A stretch of DNA of 32,187 nucleotides from Streptomyces prasinopilosus (GTDB lineage Bacteria; Actinomycetota; Actinomycetes; Streptomycetales; Streptomycetaceae), in contig NZ_LIRG01000168.1 of NCBI RefSeq assembly GCF_001419695.1, positions 1 to 32,187 on the forward strand. The letters run 5' to 3'. This document shows positions 15,667 through 24,158 of the stretch, one piece after another. Made by a program: the position numbers and the translations under genes. Each line of letters begins with the position of its first letter. Positions within the stretch are counted from its first letter, which is position 1. The notes below the pieces were generated by a model. That model saw nothing but the letters and a program-made list of their open reading frames with translations, was not told the DNA's origin and ran no database searches.

Positions 15667-16701
15667 ATGGCCGACATCACCCGGCGCCTGGGCTGGCGCC
15701 ACCTGCGCTCCACGCCCACGGCTCACATCCGTCACCACCGCGACGGCAAGCTGGTGCACGACGGACCAGGAATCGGTTTCTGGTTCCGCCCGTTGACCGC
15801 CGCGCTCTCCGAGGTGCCGGTCGAGGACCGTGAGTTGGCCATGACCTTCCGCGCCCGCACAGCCGATTTCCAGGACGTGTCGGTGCAGGCGACCGTCACC
15901 TACCGGATCGGTGACCCGGCACTCGCTGCCGCCCGCCTGGACTTCTCCGTCGACCCCGACACCGGAGCCTGGCGCGGGGCCCCGCTGGAGCAACTGGGCA
16001 CGCTGCTCACCGAGACGGCTCAACAGCACGCGTTGGACGTATTGGCGCGCACCCCGCTGTCCGCGGCGCTGGTCGACGGGGTGGCCGCGGTGCGCGACCG
16101 GATCACGGCAGGCCTCGGCACCGAGCCGCGGCTGCCGGCCACCGGGATCGAGGTGGTGGCCGTACGGGTCATGGCGGTGCGCCCCGAGGCGGAGGTGGAA
16201 CGCGCGCTGCGTACGCCCGCCCGGGAACAGATCCAGCAGGAGGCCGACCGGGCGACGTACGAGCGGCGGGCCGTCGCCGTCGAGCGCGAGCGCGCCATCG
16301 CCGAGAACGAACTGGCCAGTCAGATCGAACTCGCCCGCCGCGAGGAGCGATTGGTGGAACAGCGCGGGGCGAACGCGCGCCGCGAGGCGGAGGAGGGCGC
16401 GGCGGCGGACGAGGTGCGTGCGCAGGCCGAGGCAGCGCGCACGGTCAAGCTCGCCGAGGCCGAGGCCGCCCGTTCGGTGGCGCTCGCCCGCGCGGAGGCC
16501 CAGGCGGCGCGCGAGGTCGGCGAGGCCCGGGCCGAGGCCCGGGCGGCCTGGCTGCGCGTCCACGGCGAGGCCGAGGTGGCGACGCTGCACGCGCTCGCCG
16601 GGACACAGCTGGCGGAGAACCTGCCGCGCATCGACAGCGTGACCGTCTCCCCCGACGTGCTGACCGGGCTGCTGGCCCGGTTCGGCGGGGCCCGGGGATG
16701 A
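15667..16701 (+). CDS. SPFH/band-7 domain protein
   Basis: A 344-residue protein. The SPFH (stomatin/prohibitin/flotillin) domain covers about residues 20-200: LVHDGPGIGFWFRPLTAALS, FRARTADFQDVSVQATVTYR and GIEVVAVRVMAVRPEAEVER are typical of the family. Residues about 178-310 are a long Ala/Glu/Arg-rich coiled coil (EREREIAENELASQIELARR-like), used by the family for ring oligomerisation. Unlike most SPFH proteins there is no N-terminal membrane helix, so it is probably cytosolic or peripherally attached. GAAGGGG precedes ATG 15667. The stop overlaps the next gene in ATGA, so the two are translationally coupled. Family members scaffold membrane microdomains or protease/stress complexes; the function here is unknown. 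Confidence 0.9.
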   Translation: MADITRRLGWRHLRSTPTAHIRHHRDGKLVHDGPGIGFWFRPLTAALSEVPVEDRELAMTFRARTADFQDVSVQATVTYRIGDPALAAARLDFSVDPDTGAWRGAPLEQLGTLLTETAQQHALDVLARTPLSAALVDGVAAVRDRITAGLGTEPRLPATGIEVVAVRVMAVRPEAEVERALRTPAREQIQQEADRATYERRAVAVERERAIAENELASQIELARREERLVEQRGANARREAEEGAAADEVRAQAEAARTVKLAEAEAARSVALARAEAQAAREVGEARAEARAAWLRVHGEAEVATLHALAGTQLAENLPRIDSVTVSPDVLTGLLARFGGARG

Positions 16702-17609
16702 GTCTCGCCCCGCGGGCCGTCCTGGTCCACCGCACCACGGAGTACGAGGAACTGGTGGCCCGGCACGGCACCCACGGACAGGCCGCCTTCTTCCTCTCCT
16801 CCCGGGGCCGGGACCTCGGCGAAGTCGCCGAACGCCACCGCCGCGCGCACCGGGCGCTGGCCGAGGTGGCGGCCGCGGTTCCGCCGACCTGGCGGCAGGC
16901 CCGGGTGGAGCGGAGCGACCTGGACCGTTTCCTGTTCGCCCCGGAGGACATCGTGGTCGTGGTGGGGCAGGACGGACTGGTGGCCAACGTGGCCAAGTAC
17001 CTCGCCGGGCAGCCGGTGATCGGTGTCGATGCCGAGCCGGGACGCAACCCGGGCGTACTGGTGCGGCACCGGGCGGCCGACGCGGCGGCGCTGCTGCGCG
17101 GCGCGTCGGCGGCCCGGGCGGACGAACTCACCATGGTCGAGGCCGTCGCCGACGACACCCAGCGGCTGGTCGCGCTCAACGAGATCTACCTCGGCGCCGT
17201 CGGACACCAGACGGCCAGGTACCGCCTGAGCCTGGAGGGCGACGGGGGTGTCGTCGAGGCTCAGGCTTCCTCCGGAGTGCTGGTCGGCACGGGAACCGGT
17301 GCGACCGGCTGGCTCCGGTCGGTGTGGCAGGAGCGGGGCAGCGCCCTGCGCCTGCCACACCCCACGGAGGACAGTCTGCTCTGGTTCGTCCGCGAGGCCT
17401 GGCCGTCGCCGGCCACCGGGACGTCCCTGGTGGCCGGCGAACTCGCCGCCACCGGCCGGCTGTGCCTGACCGTCGAGTCCGAACGTCTCGTCGCCTTCGG
17501 CGACGGCGTGGAGGGCGACGCCCTGCAGCTGACGTGGGGGCAGACGGTACGCGTGGGCAGGTGCGAGCAGCGGCTGCGGCTGGTGACCCACGTTCCGGGG
17601 CGGCGGTGA
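16698..17609 (+). CDS. NAD(+) kinase-fold protein, divergent
   Basis: A 303-residue protein of the ATP-NAD kinase superfamily. APEDIVVVVGQDGLVANVAK replaces the usual GGDG motif with GQDG, LNEIYLGAV keeps the Asn-Glu motif, and SSGVLVGTGTGATGWLRS corresponds to the S-T/TPTGSTAY loop of NAD kinases. The N-terminal part (about 1-75, TTEYEELVARHGTHGQAAFF) has the length and layout of a domain used to bind partners. Since the first phosphate-binding motif is altered, kinase activity is uncertain; it could bind NAD(P) or another nucleotide or lipid as a sensor. It overlaps the SPFH gene by 4 bp (ATGA) and is almost certainly co-translated with it, suggesting a physical complex. It is not the housekeeping NAD kinase. 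Confidence 0.82.
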   Translation: MSLAPRAVLVHRTTEYEELVARHGTHGQAAFFLSSRGRDLGEVAERHRRAHRALAEVAAAVPPTWRQARVERSDLDRFLFAPEDIVVVVGQDGLVANVAKYLAGQPVIGVDAEPGRNPGVLVRHRAADAAALLRGASAARADELTMVEAVADDTQRLVALNEIYLGAVGHQTARYRLSLEGDGGVVEAQASSGVLVGTGTGATGWLRSVWQERGSALRLPHPTEDSLLWFVREAWPSPATGTSLVAGELAATGRLCLTVESERLVAFGDGVEGDALQLTWGQTVRVGRCEQRLRLVTHVPGRR

Positions 17610-18150
17610 CCCGGCGAGGCGGACGCCGAAGGTGCGGCCGCAGGGCGGCGGGGCCGATGACTTCGCGATCCCCCACGGCCCGTCCGGAGCGATCCGACTC
17701 CGCGTCTCCCGCCTCCCCGATGATCCTGACGACCGGTTCACCCCACAGGGCACGGTCCGGGACGTCGAGGATCAGAGGGCCGGGGGCCTGTGCACGGCGC
17801 GGAGCCGGCGGCGCCGCCCGCGAAACTCCGTGACGATGCCGCCGGGACAGCCCACGGCACCCAAGGGGAACACCGGCCGACCCGCGGCCTCCTGCACGCT
17901 CGCCCTGCCTGCACGGCCGCGGGGCTCCTTCGAGTTCGGATGGCTGGCCCTTAGGGGCCGCTGTCGTCGGAGGAGCCCCGCCGTCCTGGGCGGAGGCGCA
18001 CGGACGGGGCGTCTCGATGAGCAGGCCCGGGGACGTCGCCTGAGCGCCGTCACGGTGGGCGCTGCCCTCTGCGTTCCTCGTAGGGCGCCGGCCGCCGGGG
18101 CCGCGGCGTCGCCGTGACGGCGTTGCCGCCGGCTCCGACGACGGTGGTCC
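17610..18150. other. Intergenic stretch with one hairpin
   Basis: About 540 bp between the convergent NAD-kinase-like gene (plus) and alcohol dehydrogenase gene (minus). No reading frame has convincing composition. It contains the hairpin at 17919-17981. Confidence 0.45.
17919..17981. terminator. Large hairpin between convergent genes
   Basis: GCGGGGCTCCT (17919-17929) is perfectly complementary to AGGAGCCCCGC (17971-17981). A smaller GGCC...GGCC hairpin (17946-17959) lies inside the 41-base loop. Its position between convergent genes fits a bidirectional terminator, though the distance to both stops (over 160 bp) is long. Confidence 0.4.
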
Positions 18151-19422
18151 TCATGGCCGGTCCGCCGCAGGCGCGACCCCCTCGGCGTCCGTGGCCGGAG
18201 TGCGGAGTGCGCCGGTGGCCGGGAGGGTGGGGTCGAGGACGATCTTGATGGCGCCGTCCTGCTTCTTCTGGAAGATCTCGTACGCCGCCGGCCCGTCTTC
18301 CAGGGAGAGCCGGTGGGTGCGCAGGTCCAGCACGCCGAGCGGGTCGGCCGGGTCGCTCACCAGGGGCATGAGGTCGTCGGTCCAGTGCCGTACGTTGGCC
18401 TGCCCCATGCGGAGGTTCACCTGTTTGTCGAACAGCTCCAGCATCGGCACGGGGTCGACGACGCCGCCGTAGATGCCGGAGAGGGAGATGGTCCCGCCGC
18501 GGCGGACGGTGGAGATGGCCAGGTGCAGGGCGCCGAGGCGGTCCACGCCGAGGTTCTTGAGCATCGGTCGGGCCAGCGCGTCGGGCAGCAGGTTGACGCC
18601 CTTCTGGATCGCCTCGGCGGCGCTCGAGCCGAGCGAGCCGTGGGCCTCCATCCCGACGGCGTCGATGACGCTGTCCGGGCCCCGGCCGCCGGTCAGGTCG
18701 CGAACCGCCTCGGGCAGGTCGTCGGCGTCGCGCAGGTCGAGGGTGTCGATGCCGTGGCGGCGGGCCATCGCCAGCCGTTCGGGCACGAGGTCGACCCCGA
18801 TGACCTGGGCCGCGCCGCGGTGGCGGGCGATGCGGGCGGACATCTGCCCGATCGGGCCCAGTCCCAGGACGACGACGGAACCGCCGTCGGGGACGTGGGC
18901 GTACTCCACCGCCTGCCACGCGGTGGGCACGACGTCGGAGAGGTAGAGGTACCGCTCGTCCGGCTCGCCGTCGTCGGGGACGGGGATGGCGCCGTAGTGC
19001 GCCTGGGGCACGCGGAGGTACTCCGCCTGGCCGCCGGGGACGGCCCCGTAGAGCTTGCCGAAGCCGAGCAGCGAGGCCCCCGTGTTCTGCTCGTGCACCT
19101 GGGTGGTCTCGCACTGGCTCTGCAGCCCGCGGACGCACATCCAGCAGCTGCCGCAGGAGACGTTGAACGGGATGACGACCCGGTCGCCGGGCTTGATGCG
19201 GGTGACCTCGGCACCGACCTCCTGGACGATGCCCATCGGCTCGTGGCCGAGCACGTAGCCGGGATCGATGAACGCCCCCAACGGGCTGTAGAGGTGCAGA
19301 TCGGAGCCGCAGACGGCGGTCGAGGTGACCTTGATGACGGCGTCGGTCGGCTCGGTGATCTCCGGGTCCGGGACATCCTCGACGCGAACGTCCTCCTTGC
19401 CCTGCCAGGTCAGTGCACGCAC
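18151..19422 (-). CDS. Zinc-dependent alcohol dehydrogenase (MDR family)
   Basis: A 423-residue medium-chain dehydrogenase. Catalytic zinc ligands are Cys38 ([12 protein letters not shown]) and His60-Glu61 ([10 protein letters not shown]). The structural zinc cysteines are Cys90, 93, 96 and 104 ([17 protein letters not shown]). The Rossmann signature GLGPIGQ lies in [18 protein letters not shown], with the acidic residue [11 protein letters not shown] favouring NAD(H). The length and the insert around [20 protein letters not shown] resemble glutathione-independent formaldehyde dehydrogenase-type enzymes, but the substrate is not certain. The C-terminal ~20 residues (APAADRP) extend beyond the usual end. 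GAAGGGA precedes GTG 19422, whose codon sits in the small palindrome AGTGCACGCACT. Confidence 0.92.
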   Translation of the reverse strand: MRALTWQGKEDVRVEDVPDPEITEPTDAVIKVTSTAVCGSDLHLYSPLGAFIDPGYVLGHEPMGIVQEVGAEVTRIKPGDRVVIPFNVSCGSCWMCVRGLQSQCETTQVHEQNTGASLLGFGKLYGAVPGGQAEYLRVPQAHYGAIPVPDDGEPDERYLYLSDVVPTAWQAVEYAHVPDGGSVVVLGLGPIGQMSARIARHRGAAQVIGVDLVPERLAMARRHGIDTLDLRDADDLPEAVRDLTGGRGPDSVIDAVGMEAHGSLGSSAAEAIQKGVNLLPDALARPMLKNLGVDRLGALHLAISTVRRGGTISLSGIYGGVVDPVPMLELFDKQVNLRMGQANVRHWTDDLMPLVSDPADPLGVLDLRTHRLSLEDGPAAYEIFQKKQDGAIKIVLDPTLPATGALRTPATDAEGVAPAADRP

Positions 19423-19486
19423 TGCGTCTTCCCTTCGTGGTGGGGCCGCCGGCGGTGCAAAGGCCCGTAAGCGCCGGCGCTGTGGT

Positions 19487-19629
19487 TCAGGCTGCCCAGG
19501 ACCGGTCCCCGCCGGGCTCCTCGTCCTCGCCCTCGGCCCGCGGGGACCGGTGGACGGCCTCGTGGGAGGCCGTGGAGTCCGTCCAGGTCATGGGGCGCCC
19601 GGGAGGTTCCCGGTCGGGTTCTCGCTCAT
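19487..19629 (-). other. Two tiny overlapping frames upstream of the dehydrogenase gene
   Basis: ATG 19629 opens a 13-codon frame ([13 protein letters not shown]). Its TGA overlaps ATG 19591 of a 34-codon acidic frame ([15 protein letters not shown] ... GDRSWAA) ending at 19487. The ATGA overlap and the co-direction with the dehydrogenase 64 bp downstream are suggestive of small genes or a leader peptide, but there is no independent support. Confidence 0.2.
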
Positions 19630-19832
19630 GCCACCACCATGTCAACGGTTCCGGGCGGCCGCATCCGGTGACCCCGGGGGGTACTCGGGGCCGCGACCAC
19701 GGAGTCGGCCCGGCGACCCCACGCAGCCCGCCCCGGGGCGGTCGGGCGCCGCGGCACTGCCGTTCCCTCCCGAGGAGGGATCCGGAACCGCCGCGGGCGG
19801 CGAGGCGGGGGAGGTCGTGTAGGGCGGACACC

Positions 19833-20147
19833 GTGACGCCAGTGGCGGTTCCCCCCTCCGCACCGGGCAGCTGTCCGGCCGCCTCCGCGCAGTCCCTCGT
19901 GCCCGCCGGCAGTCGATCGCCTGCTGAGCTGCCTGACGATTCACCCGACGACTTCGTGCGCGTCCGAGGCGCCGGTGAGCACACCCTGCGCGACGTCGAC
20001 ATCCCCCGGGAGGCGATGGTCGCCCTCACCGGCGTCTCCGGTTCCGGGAAGTCCTCGCTCGCGTTCGGCACGCTCTGCGCAAAGACGCAGCGCCGGTGCT
20101 TCGAGTCGCTCGCGCCCTACCTCGCCCGGCGGCTCGGGTGCCCCTGA
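19833..20147 (+). pseudogene. Truncated UvrA-like ATPase fragment
   Basis: From GTG 19833 the frame has a ~45-residue unremarkable lead, then [40 protein letters not shown] and [19 protein letters not shown], and stops. This is the N-terminus of UvrA-type ABC ATPases (excision repair, or the self-resistance/UvrA2 group), with an intact Walker [10 protein letters not shown]. The canonical SVAPYARRLxDQ stretch is disturbed by an extra residue, and everything after it (signature, Walker B, zinc modules, second ATPase half) is missing. It is most likely a pseudogene, and the start is uncertain. AGGGCGGA lies a few bases before the GTG. Confidence 0.75.
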
Positions 20148-20252
20148 GGGGCCCGGGTGCGACCCCTCTCCGGCGGGGCCCTCCGGCGTCGGCTGTCCCC
20201 CGCCTGTCCCCGTCTCGATCGCGGGAGTCGGTCAGGGACTGCGGACCAGCCG

Positions 20253-21221
20253 TCAGCTCTGCTGCGGGATGTCCGTGTGGAGGCGGATGGTGGTGCCCTG
20301 GTCCCGGGTGGAGCGGATCTCGACCAGGTCGCAGAGCTGGTGGGCGAGCCAGAGACCGCGGCCGCCGATCTGCTCGACGGTGGGACGGGTGCGGCCGGCC
20401 ATCACGTCGGCGATGTAGCCGGCGTCGCGGAACTCGCACAGGAACGTCGCGTCCTGGACCCAGGTGCGCAGGGTCCCGCCGCCCCCGCCGTGCCGGATGC
20501 TGTTCGTGGCGATCTCCGTGACGGCGACGGCCAGCTTGCGCTGCCGATCGTCCGGGACACCCGCGTCCGATGCGCACTGGGCGACCTTCGAGCGGATCGC
20601 GGTCAGGTCACCGCGTGTGTAGCTCAGTTCCTGGAAGGAATCGCACGGGGGCGGCAGGGCCTCGAAGGGATATTCCTCGACGGTGAGGTAGTCCTCGTTG
20701 TGGACGCCGCGGCCGTCCTGGCGGATCAGCGGGTGGCAGCGGGACAAGGACCGCAGGGCGTTCCGGTCCTCGTCGGTGTCGTCGTAGGGGCACAGCATCG
20801 ACCAGGCGGAACTGCGGGCGAAGGCCCGGTTCAGGAGCCACTCGTGATAGCGCAGCTCGGAGAGGTGCGCGGCGTTGCGGGCCTCGCGCCAGGCAGTCTC
20901 TCCGATGCCGCGTACCGGCCTGTCACCCTCACCGTGCTCGTTCATCCAGTCCACCCAGGCGCCGACGAGCCGGCCGGGGTTGGGTCCGAGCGTCGTGGTG
21001 TCGACGAAGGTGACGGCGGGCTCGTCGGCGAGTTCGCCGCGCAGGAGTGACGCCTTGTCCGGCGGGACGGCGACGACCACGGCCTCGTCGCCTTCCAGCG
21101 CCTCGTGGATGTAAGCCAGCGTGCCGGACAGGAACTGCGCGTCCCCGCGATAGGGATAGAGCTCGTGGCGGAACGGGGGGCGGGCCCGGCCGGACGGATG
21201 CGAGGACGAGATCGCGGTCAT
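20253..21221 (-). CDS. MEDS-domain anti-sigma / HATPase regulatory protein
   Basis: A 322-residue two-domain protein. The N-terminal ~175 residues form a MEDS (DcmR-like) sensory domain: FRHELYPYRGDAQFLSGTLA, EGDEAVVVAVPPDKASLLRG, AWSMLCPYD. The C-terminal ~130 residues are a GHKL/HATPase_c_2 domain of the RsbW anti-sigma type: N-box VTEIATNSIRHGGGGGTL, then FRDAGYIADVMAGR and GGRGLWLAHQLCDLVEIRS as the ATP lid. It would bind ATP and act as a kinase or anti-sigma factor gated by the MEDS sensor. ATG 21221 overlaps the stop of the upstream MEDS-STAS gene in ATGA, so the partner is presumably that protein. No cognate sigma factor is next to it. Confidence 0.88.
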   Translation of the reverse strand: MTAISSSHPSGRARPPFRHELYPYRGDAQFLSGTLAYIHEALEGDEAVVVAVPPDKASLLRGELADEPAVTFVDTTTLGPNPGRLVGAWVDWMNEHGEGDRPVRGIGETAWREARNAAHLSELRYHEWLLNRAFARSSAWSMLCPYDDTDEDRNALRSLSRCHPLIRQDGRGVHNEDYLTVEEYPFEALPPPCDSFQELSYTRGDLTAIRSKVAQCASDAGVPDDRQRKLAVAVTEIATNSIRHGGGGGTLRTWVQDATFLCEFRDAGYIADVMAGRTRPTVEQIGGRGLWLAHQLCDLVEIRSTRDQGTTIRLHTDIPQQS

Positions 21222-22024
21222 GCTGCCATCACCACCGGCATGCCGGCGGTCTCGTAGCCGGCGAGTTCCCAGCACAGGCGGACGATCTCGTTGGCGCCTT
21301 CCACGATGATCCGGCGGTTCGGCAGGTGACGGGCGGCGTCGACGAGTGCGTGCATGCCTGCCGCGTCGATCATGTCCAGGGCATCGAAGCGCATCCTCAC
21401 TTCGGGTGAGCACCGGATCGCTGCGCGTACCGCGACGTTGAAGGCGTGCGCGCACTCCGAGTCGATCACTCCGTCAACACTCCAGCTGTCGGCGCCCGTG
21501 CTGTACATCCGGAAGGCCGGACGTTCAGCGCGTATGCCCATCTCGTGCGGGTGCACACATGCCACGTGTTCCAGGGTAGACGCGTCCCACTGCGACGGCT
21601 TGAAAGCGCACACCACGATGGCGTTGCTCTCCGAGGCGAACTCGTCGAGCTTCAGCTCCTGGGCCACCAGTTCCTCGACCCCGCTGGGCGCTGCCGCGGG
21701 CACGCGCTCGGTGAGTACGCGCACCGACCGGTAGCCCTCCCTGACCGCGGTACGCGCTTCCCGGCGCACCGCGGCCAGGACGGAGTCGGGGTCCGCGACG
21801 CGCGGAAAGTCGAGAATCACCGAGGCCGGGGGCACGTCGTCACGGGCGAGGCCGGAGGCGGCGCCGGTGGAGCCGACCACCACGATCTTGTCGCCGTACA
21901 GGGCGCCGTCAGCCACGTAGGCGAGCACGTCCGCGGGGGAGGTGGCGGCCGAGTCCGCGCGCCAGCAGATGTGGTCACCGAGCTCGACGTCGTCGAACGC
22001 AGCCAACGTCCGCGCCGCTCTCAC
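21218..22024 (-). CDS. MEDS-STAS protein (anti-anti-sigma type)
   Basis: A 268-residue protein. The MEDS sensory domain (about 15-175) contains VELGDHICWRADSAATSPAD, LYGDKIVVVGSTGAA, VREGYRSVRVLTERV and AIVVCAFKPSQWDAS. The C-terminal STAS domain (about 185-268) contains SWSVDGVIDSECAHAFNVAV, MRFDALDMIDAAGMHALVDA and NRRIIVEGANEIVRLCWELA. In SpoIIAA/RsbV-type proteins the loop after the aspartate carries a phosphorylatable serine (DSSG). Here it reads DAAG, so classic phosphorylation control appears lost. GGAAAGGGG supports GTG 22024. It is co-translated with the MEDS-HATPase protein, and the pair looks like a partner-switching module with a shared small-molecule sensor fold. Confidence 0.88.
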   Translation of the reverse strand: MRAARTLAAFDDVELGDHICWRADSAATSPADVLAYVADGALYGDKIVVVGSTGAASGLARDDVPPASVILDFPRVADPDSVLAAVRREARTAVREGYRSVRVLTERVPAAAPSGVEELVAQELKLDEFASESNAIVVCAFKPSQWDASTLEHVACVHPHEMGIRAERPAFRMYSTGADSWSVDGVIDSECAHAFNVAVRAAIRCSPEVRMRFDALDMIDAAGMHALVDAARHLPNRRIIVEGANEIVRLCWELAGYETAGMPVVMAA

Positions 22025-22451
22025 CTGGGCCCCTTTCCGATCTTCCAACCCGTCCCGGGATACAGAGAGTACTGGGCCGCCCGGGAGATCATCGAGCCGG
22101 ATCAAGATCGGGCAGGTGAGCACGCACCGGCGGGAGGCCCGGTTCGCCCGCGTACCGGCGGGGACAGCCGGCCGGTGGTCCGCTCCGGGCCGCGCGGGCG
22201 GACGGGTACGGCTTCGGCCGACGGGAGCACCGGTCGGGGCGCGAAGGGACGGCGTGGTCGTGAAGCGGGGGCGCCGTTGCGGCACGGGGGCCTGCGCGCT
22301 TCGCGGAGGATGCGGCGCGGCTCGCGTCAGGATCGGCTTCCCCGTCCCCCGCACGCAGTCCGTGCACCGGGTGACCGCCGCGCGCCGCACTCCCGGATCC
22401 CTTTCCGTCCCGCTTGGGTGAGATTGCCCGTTCTGCGGGCACTCGCGGGCC
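22025..22451. other. Divergent intergenic region
   Basis: About 430 bp between the MEDS operon (minus) and tspO (plus). Promoters for both must lie here, but no clear -35/-10 pair, palindrome or small gene is recognisable. Confidence 0.45.
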
Positions 22452-22958
22452 ATGAGACCGACACGTTCCCACCGCCGCTCCTCCCGTTCCCCGTCCTGGC
22501 GTCGCTACGGCGCGGCGGCGGCAGCGGTGGCCGCCGCGGCCACGGCCGGTGCTCGGGCGGTCGACGCGGACAGCACCTGGTACCGCACGCTCCGGAAGCC
22601 GAGCTGGCAGCCGCCGCCCTGGACGTTCGGCGCCGTGTGGACGCCGCTGTACGCCACGGTCGCGTACGCGGCCGGCCACTCGCTCGGCCGCGCCGACGAC
22701 CCACGGCAGCGCAGGCGACTCGCGGGGAGCCTGGCGGGCAACCTGGCACTGAACGCGGGATGGAACTGGCTGTTCTTCGCTCGGCACAGCCTCAGGGCCG
22801 GGCTGGCCGGCACCCTGCTGCTCGACCTCAGCAACGCCGACCTGCTGCGCCGCACCGCCCGCGTCGACCCCACGGCCGCGCGCGTCCTCCTGCCGTACGC
22901 CGCCTGGTGCTGTTTCGCGACAGCGCTGAACGCCTCCCTCACCCGCCTCAACCGGTGA
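22452..22958 (+). CDS. TspO/MBR family tryptophan-rich sensory protein
   Basis: A 168-residue five-helix membrane protein related to bacterial TspO and the mitochondrial translocator protein. The hallmark motifs are WYRTLRKPSWQPPPWTFGAV followed by WTPLYA, the ALNAGWNWLFFARHSL helix, and PYAAWCCFATALNASLTRLN at the end. TspO binds tetrapyrroles and is linked to oxidative-stress or porphyrin control. It has a basic, Ser/Arg-rich N-terminus. ATG 22452 has only a weak Shine-Dalgarno (GCGGG). A hairpin overlaps the stop codon. There is no linked photosynthesis or heme gene to refine the role. Confidence 0.92.
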   Translation: MRPTRSHRRSSRSPSWRRYGAAAAAVAAAATAGARAVDADSTWYRTLRKPSWQPPPWTFGAVWTPLYATVAYAAGHSLGRADDPRQRRRLAGSLAGNLALNAGWNWLFFARHSLRAGLAGTLLLDLSNADLLRRTARVDPTAARVLLPYAAWCCFATALNASLTRLNR

Positions 22959-22963
22959 GGCGG
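22943..22963 (+). terminator. Hairpin at the tspO stop
   Basis: CCGCCTCA (22943-22950) and TGAGGCGG (22956-22963) form a perfect 8-bp stem with a 5-base loop, overlapping the tspO stop codon (22956-22958). It is a likely terminator. Confidence 0.55.
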
Positions 22964-22971
22964 TGGCTTCT

Positions 22972-23215
22972 CCGGGCAGGCGGCGGGCCATCGGGTCGGT
23001 CACGACGAGGTGGGTGGTGGCTTCGGAGCGGGCGGATGGGGTTCGGGTCGCGAGTCGGGTGACGGCGGAACACCGGCCGCCCGTGGGCCCACTCCGCGGT
23101 CCGGTGTCTCGGCGGCGGGATGCATCCCCCGGTTCCAGGGGCGCCGGACGATCTCCGCGCCGATGCCGAGGGCCGCGGCACGGTCGACGAGGACCCGGCC
23201 GGTACCGGGGCCCCG
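22972..23215 (-). mobile_element. Frameshifted IS5-family transposase relic
   Basis: Minus-strand pieces in successive frames align to one IS5-type transposase C-terminus: VLVDRAAALGIGAEIVRR (about 23200-23140), RHRTAEWAHGRPVFRR (about 23110-23065, matching the RWTVERTHGRLxxxRR block), and RLATRTPSARSEATTHLVVT followed by DPMARRL (about 23045-22975, matching the HPxRSEAMIHLAMIDLMARRL end). At least two indels separate them. It is therefore a dead element. No terminal repeats were identified. Confidence 0.6.
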
Positions 23216-23432
23216 CACGCTCGTGGCCGTGAGCGGCACCGCGGATGTCCGAACCAGGACATGCCCGGTGTCCCGCAGGTCAGGCACAGGGAGCGGGCTT
23301 CAGGAGAAGGTGGTGCTTGCGGGCGTCACGGAAGCCGGGCCGGAACCGCGGCTCACGTGTGCGGCCGGGCGCCGCTCTTCCGATGTGGTGCCGTACCGCC
23401 CTGTCCCGCCCCTCCCACCGGAGGCCGTAGCA

Positions 23433-23963
23433 ATGCACCACCGTGCCCATGGTTCCCCCCGGCCGGCTGTTTCACGGGCAGCGGGTCGGCGCCCGCCGGA
23501 ACCGCGACTGCTCAGCGGCGTCTACGGGCTCGTCCTGGCCAGTGCGCTGGCGGCCGCCCTCGAGTCCCCCGGCGAGAAGACCGATCCCGGGTCGGACGCG
23601 GTCTGGGTCCTGCTCACCGCCCTCGCCTCGGCGGCTGCCCACGGCTACGCCCACGTTCTCGCGCACCGGATGGCGGCGGACGGCAGCGGTGCCGGGGTGG
23701 GGCTGCGCGCCATGCTCGCCGAGTGGCCCGTCGTCGCGGCGGCCGTTCCCACCGTCGTGCTGCTGCTGACCGCGGTGCCCCACTGGTGGACGGAGGCCGC
23801 GGCGGTGAACACCGCCCTGGTGTTCAACACTCTGCTCCTCGCCGGTTCGGGAGCGTGGACCGCGCGCCGCGCGGGCCGTGGGTGGGGGGCTTCGCTCCGG
23901 GCCGGAACCGGCGACATGCTGATCGGCCTGGTGATCATCGCGGCCAACGCCCTGATCAAGTGA
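23433..23963 (+). CDS. Hypothetical four-helix membrane protein
   Basis: A 176-residue protein of no recognised family. After a basic, proline-rich N-terminus (MHHRAHGSPRPAVSRAAGRR) it has about four membrane segments: SGVYGLVLASALAAAL, AVWVLLTALASAAAHGYAHV, WPVVAAAVPTVVLLLTAVP and MLIGLVIIAANALI, plus a weaker hydrophobic stretch at NTALVFNTLLLAGSGAW. GGAGG (23420-23424) lies 8 bp before ATG 23433, fixing the start; the upstream open frame is antisense to the IS relic. It stands alone and on the opposite strand from the MerR operon. Confidence 0.75.
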   Translation: MHHRAHGSPRPAVSRAAGRRPPEPRLLSGVYGLVLASALAAALESPGEKTDPGSDAVWVLLTALASAAAHGYAHVLAHRMAADGSGAGVGLRAMLAEWPVVAAAVPTVVLLLTAVPHWWTEAAAVNTALVFNTLLLAGSGAWTARRAGRGWGASLRAGTGDMLIGLVIIAANALIK

Positions 23964-24158
23964 CGGCTGTGGTCGCCGGCGCACGGGCTGCCGCCGGACG
24001 CGTCCTCCGGGCGCAGGAGCACACGCACGCCGCCGGCGTCCCGGGATGAGGCAGGCGCAAGCCGCATCCCTCTCCGCGTGGCCCGGACCACGCCGGAGCC
24101 GCGTGGCCTCCCGGGGGCGTCCGCGGAGGGCCGGCCCCCCGCGCCGGGCCGGACGCGT

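Noticed and set aside
16698-17609. Housekeeping NAD kinase
   Set aside because: The GGDG motif is altered to GQDG and the gene is coupled to an SPFH gene instead of the usual context, so a divergent paralogue is the better reading.
18313-19470. 385-codon open frame on the plus strand
   Set aside because: It is the antisense shadow of the zinc alcohol dehydrogenase and has no motifs of its own.
20136-20158. Hairpin around CCCCTGAGGGG after the UvrA fragment
   Set aside because: The stem is short (4 bp plus interrupted pairs) and of a kind that occurs by chance in this GC content.
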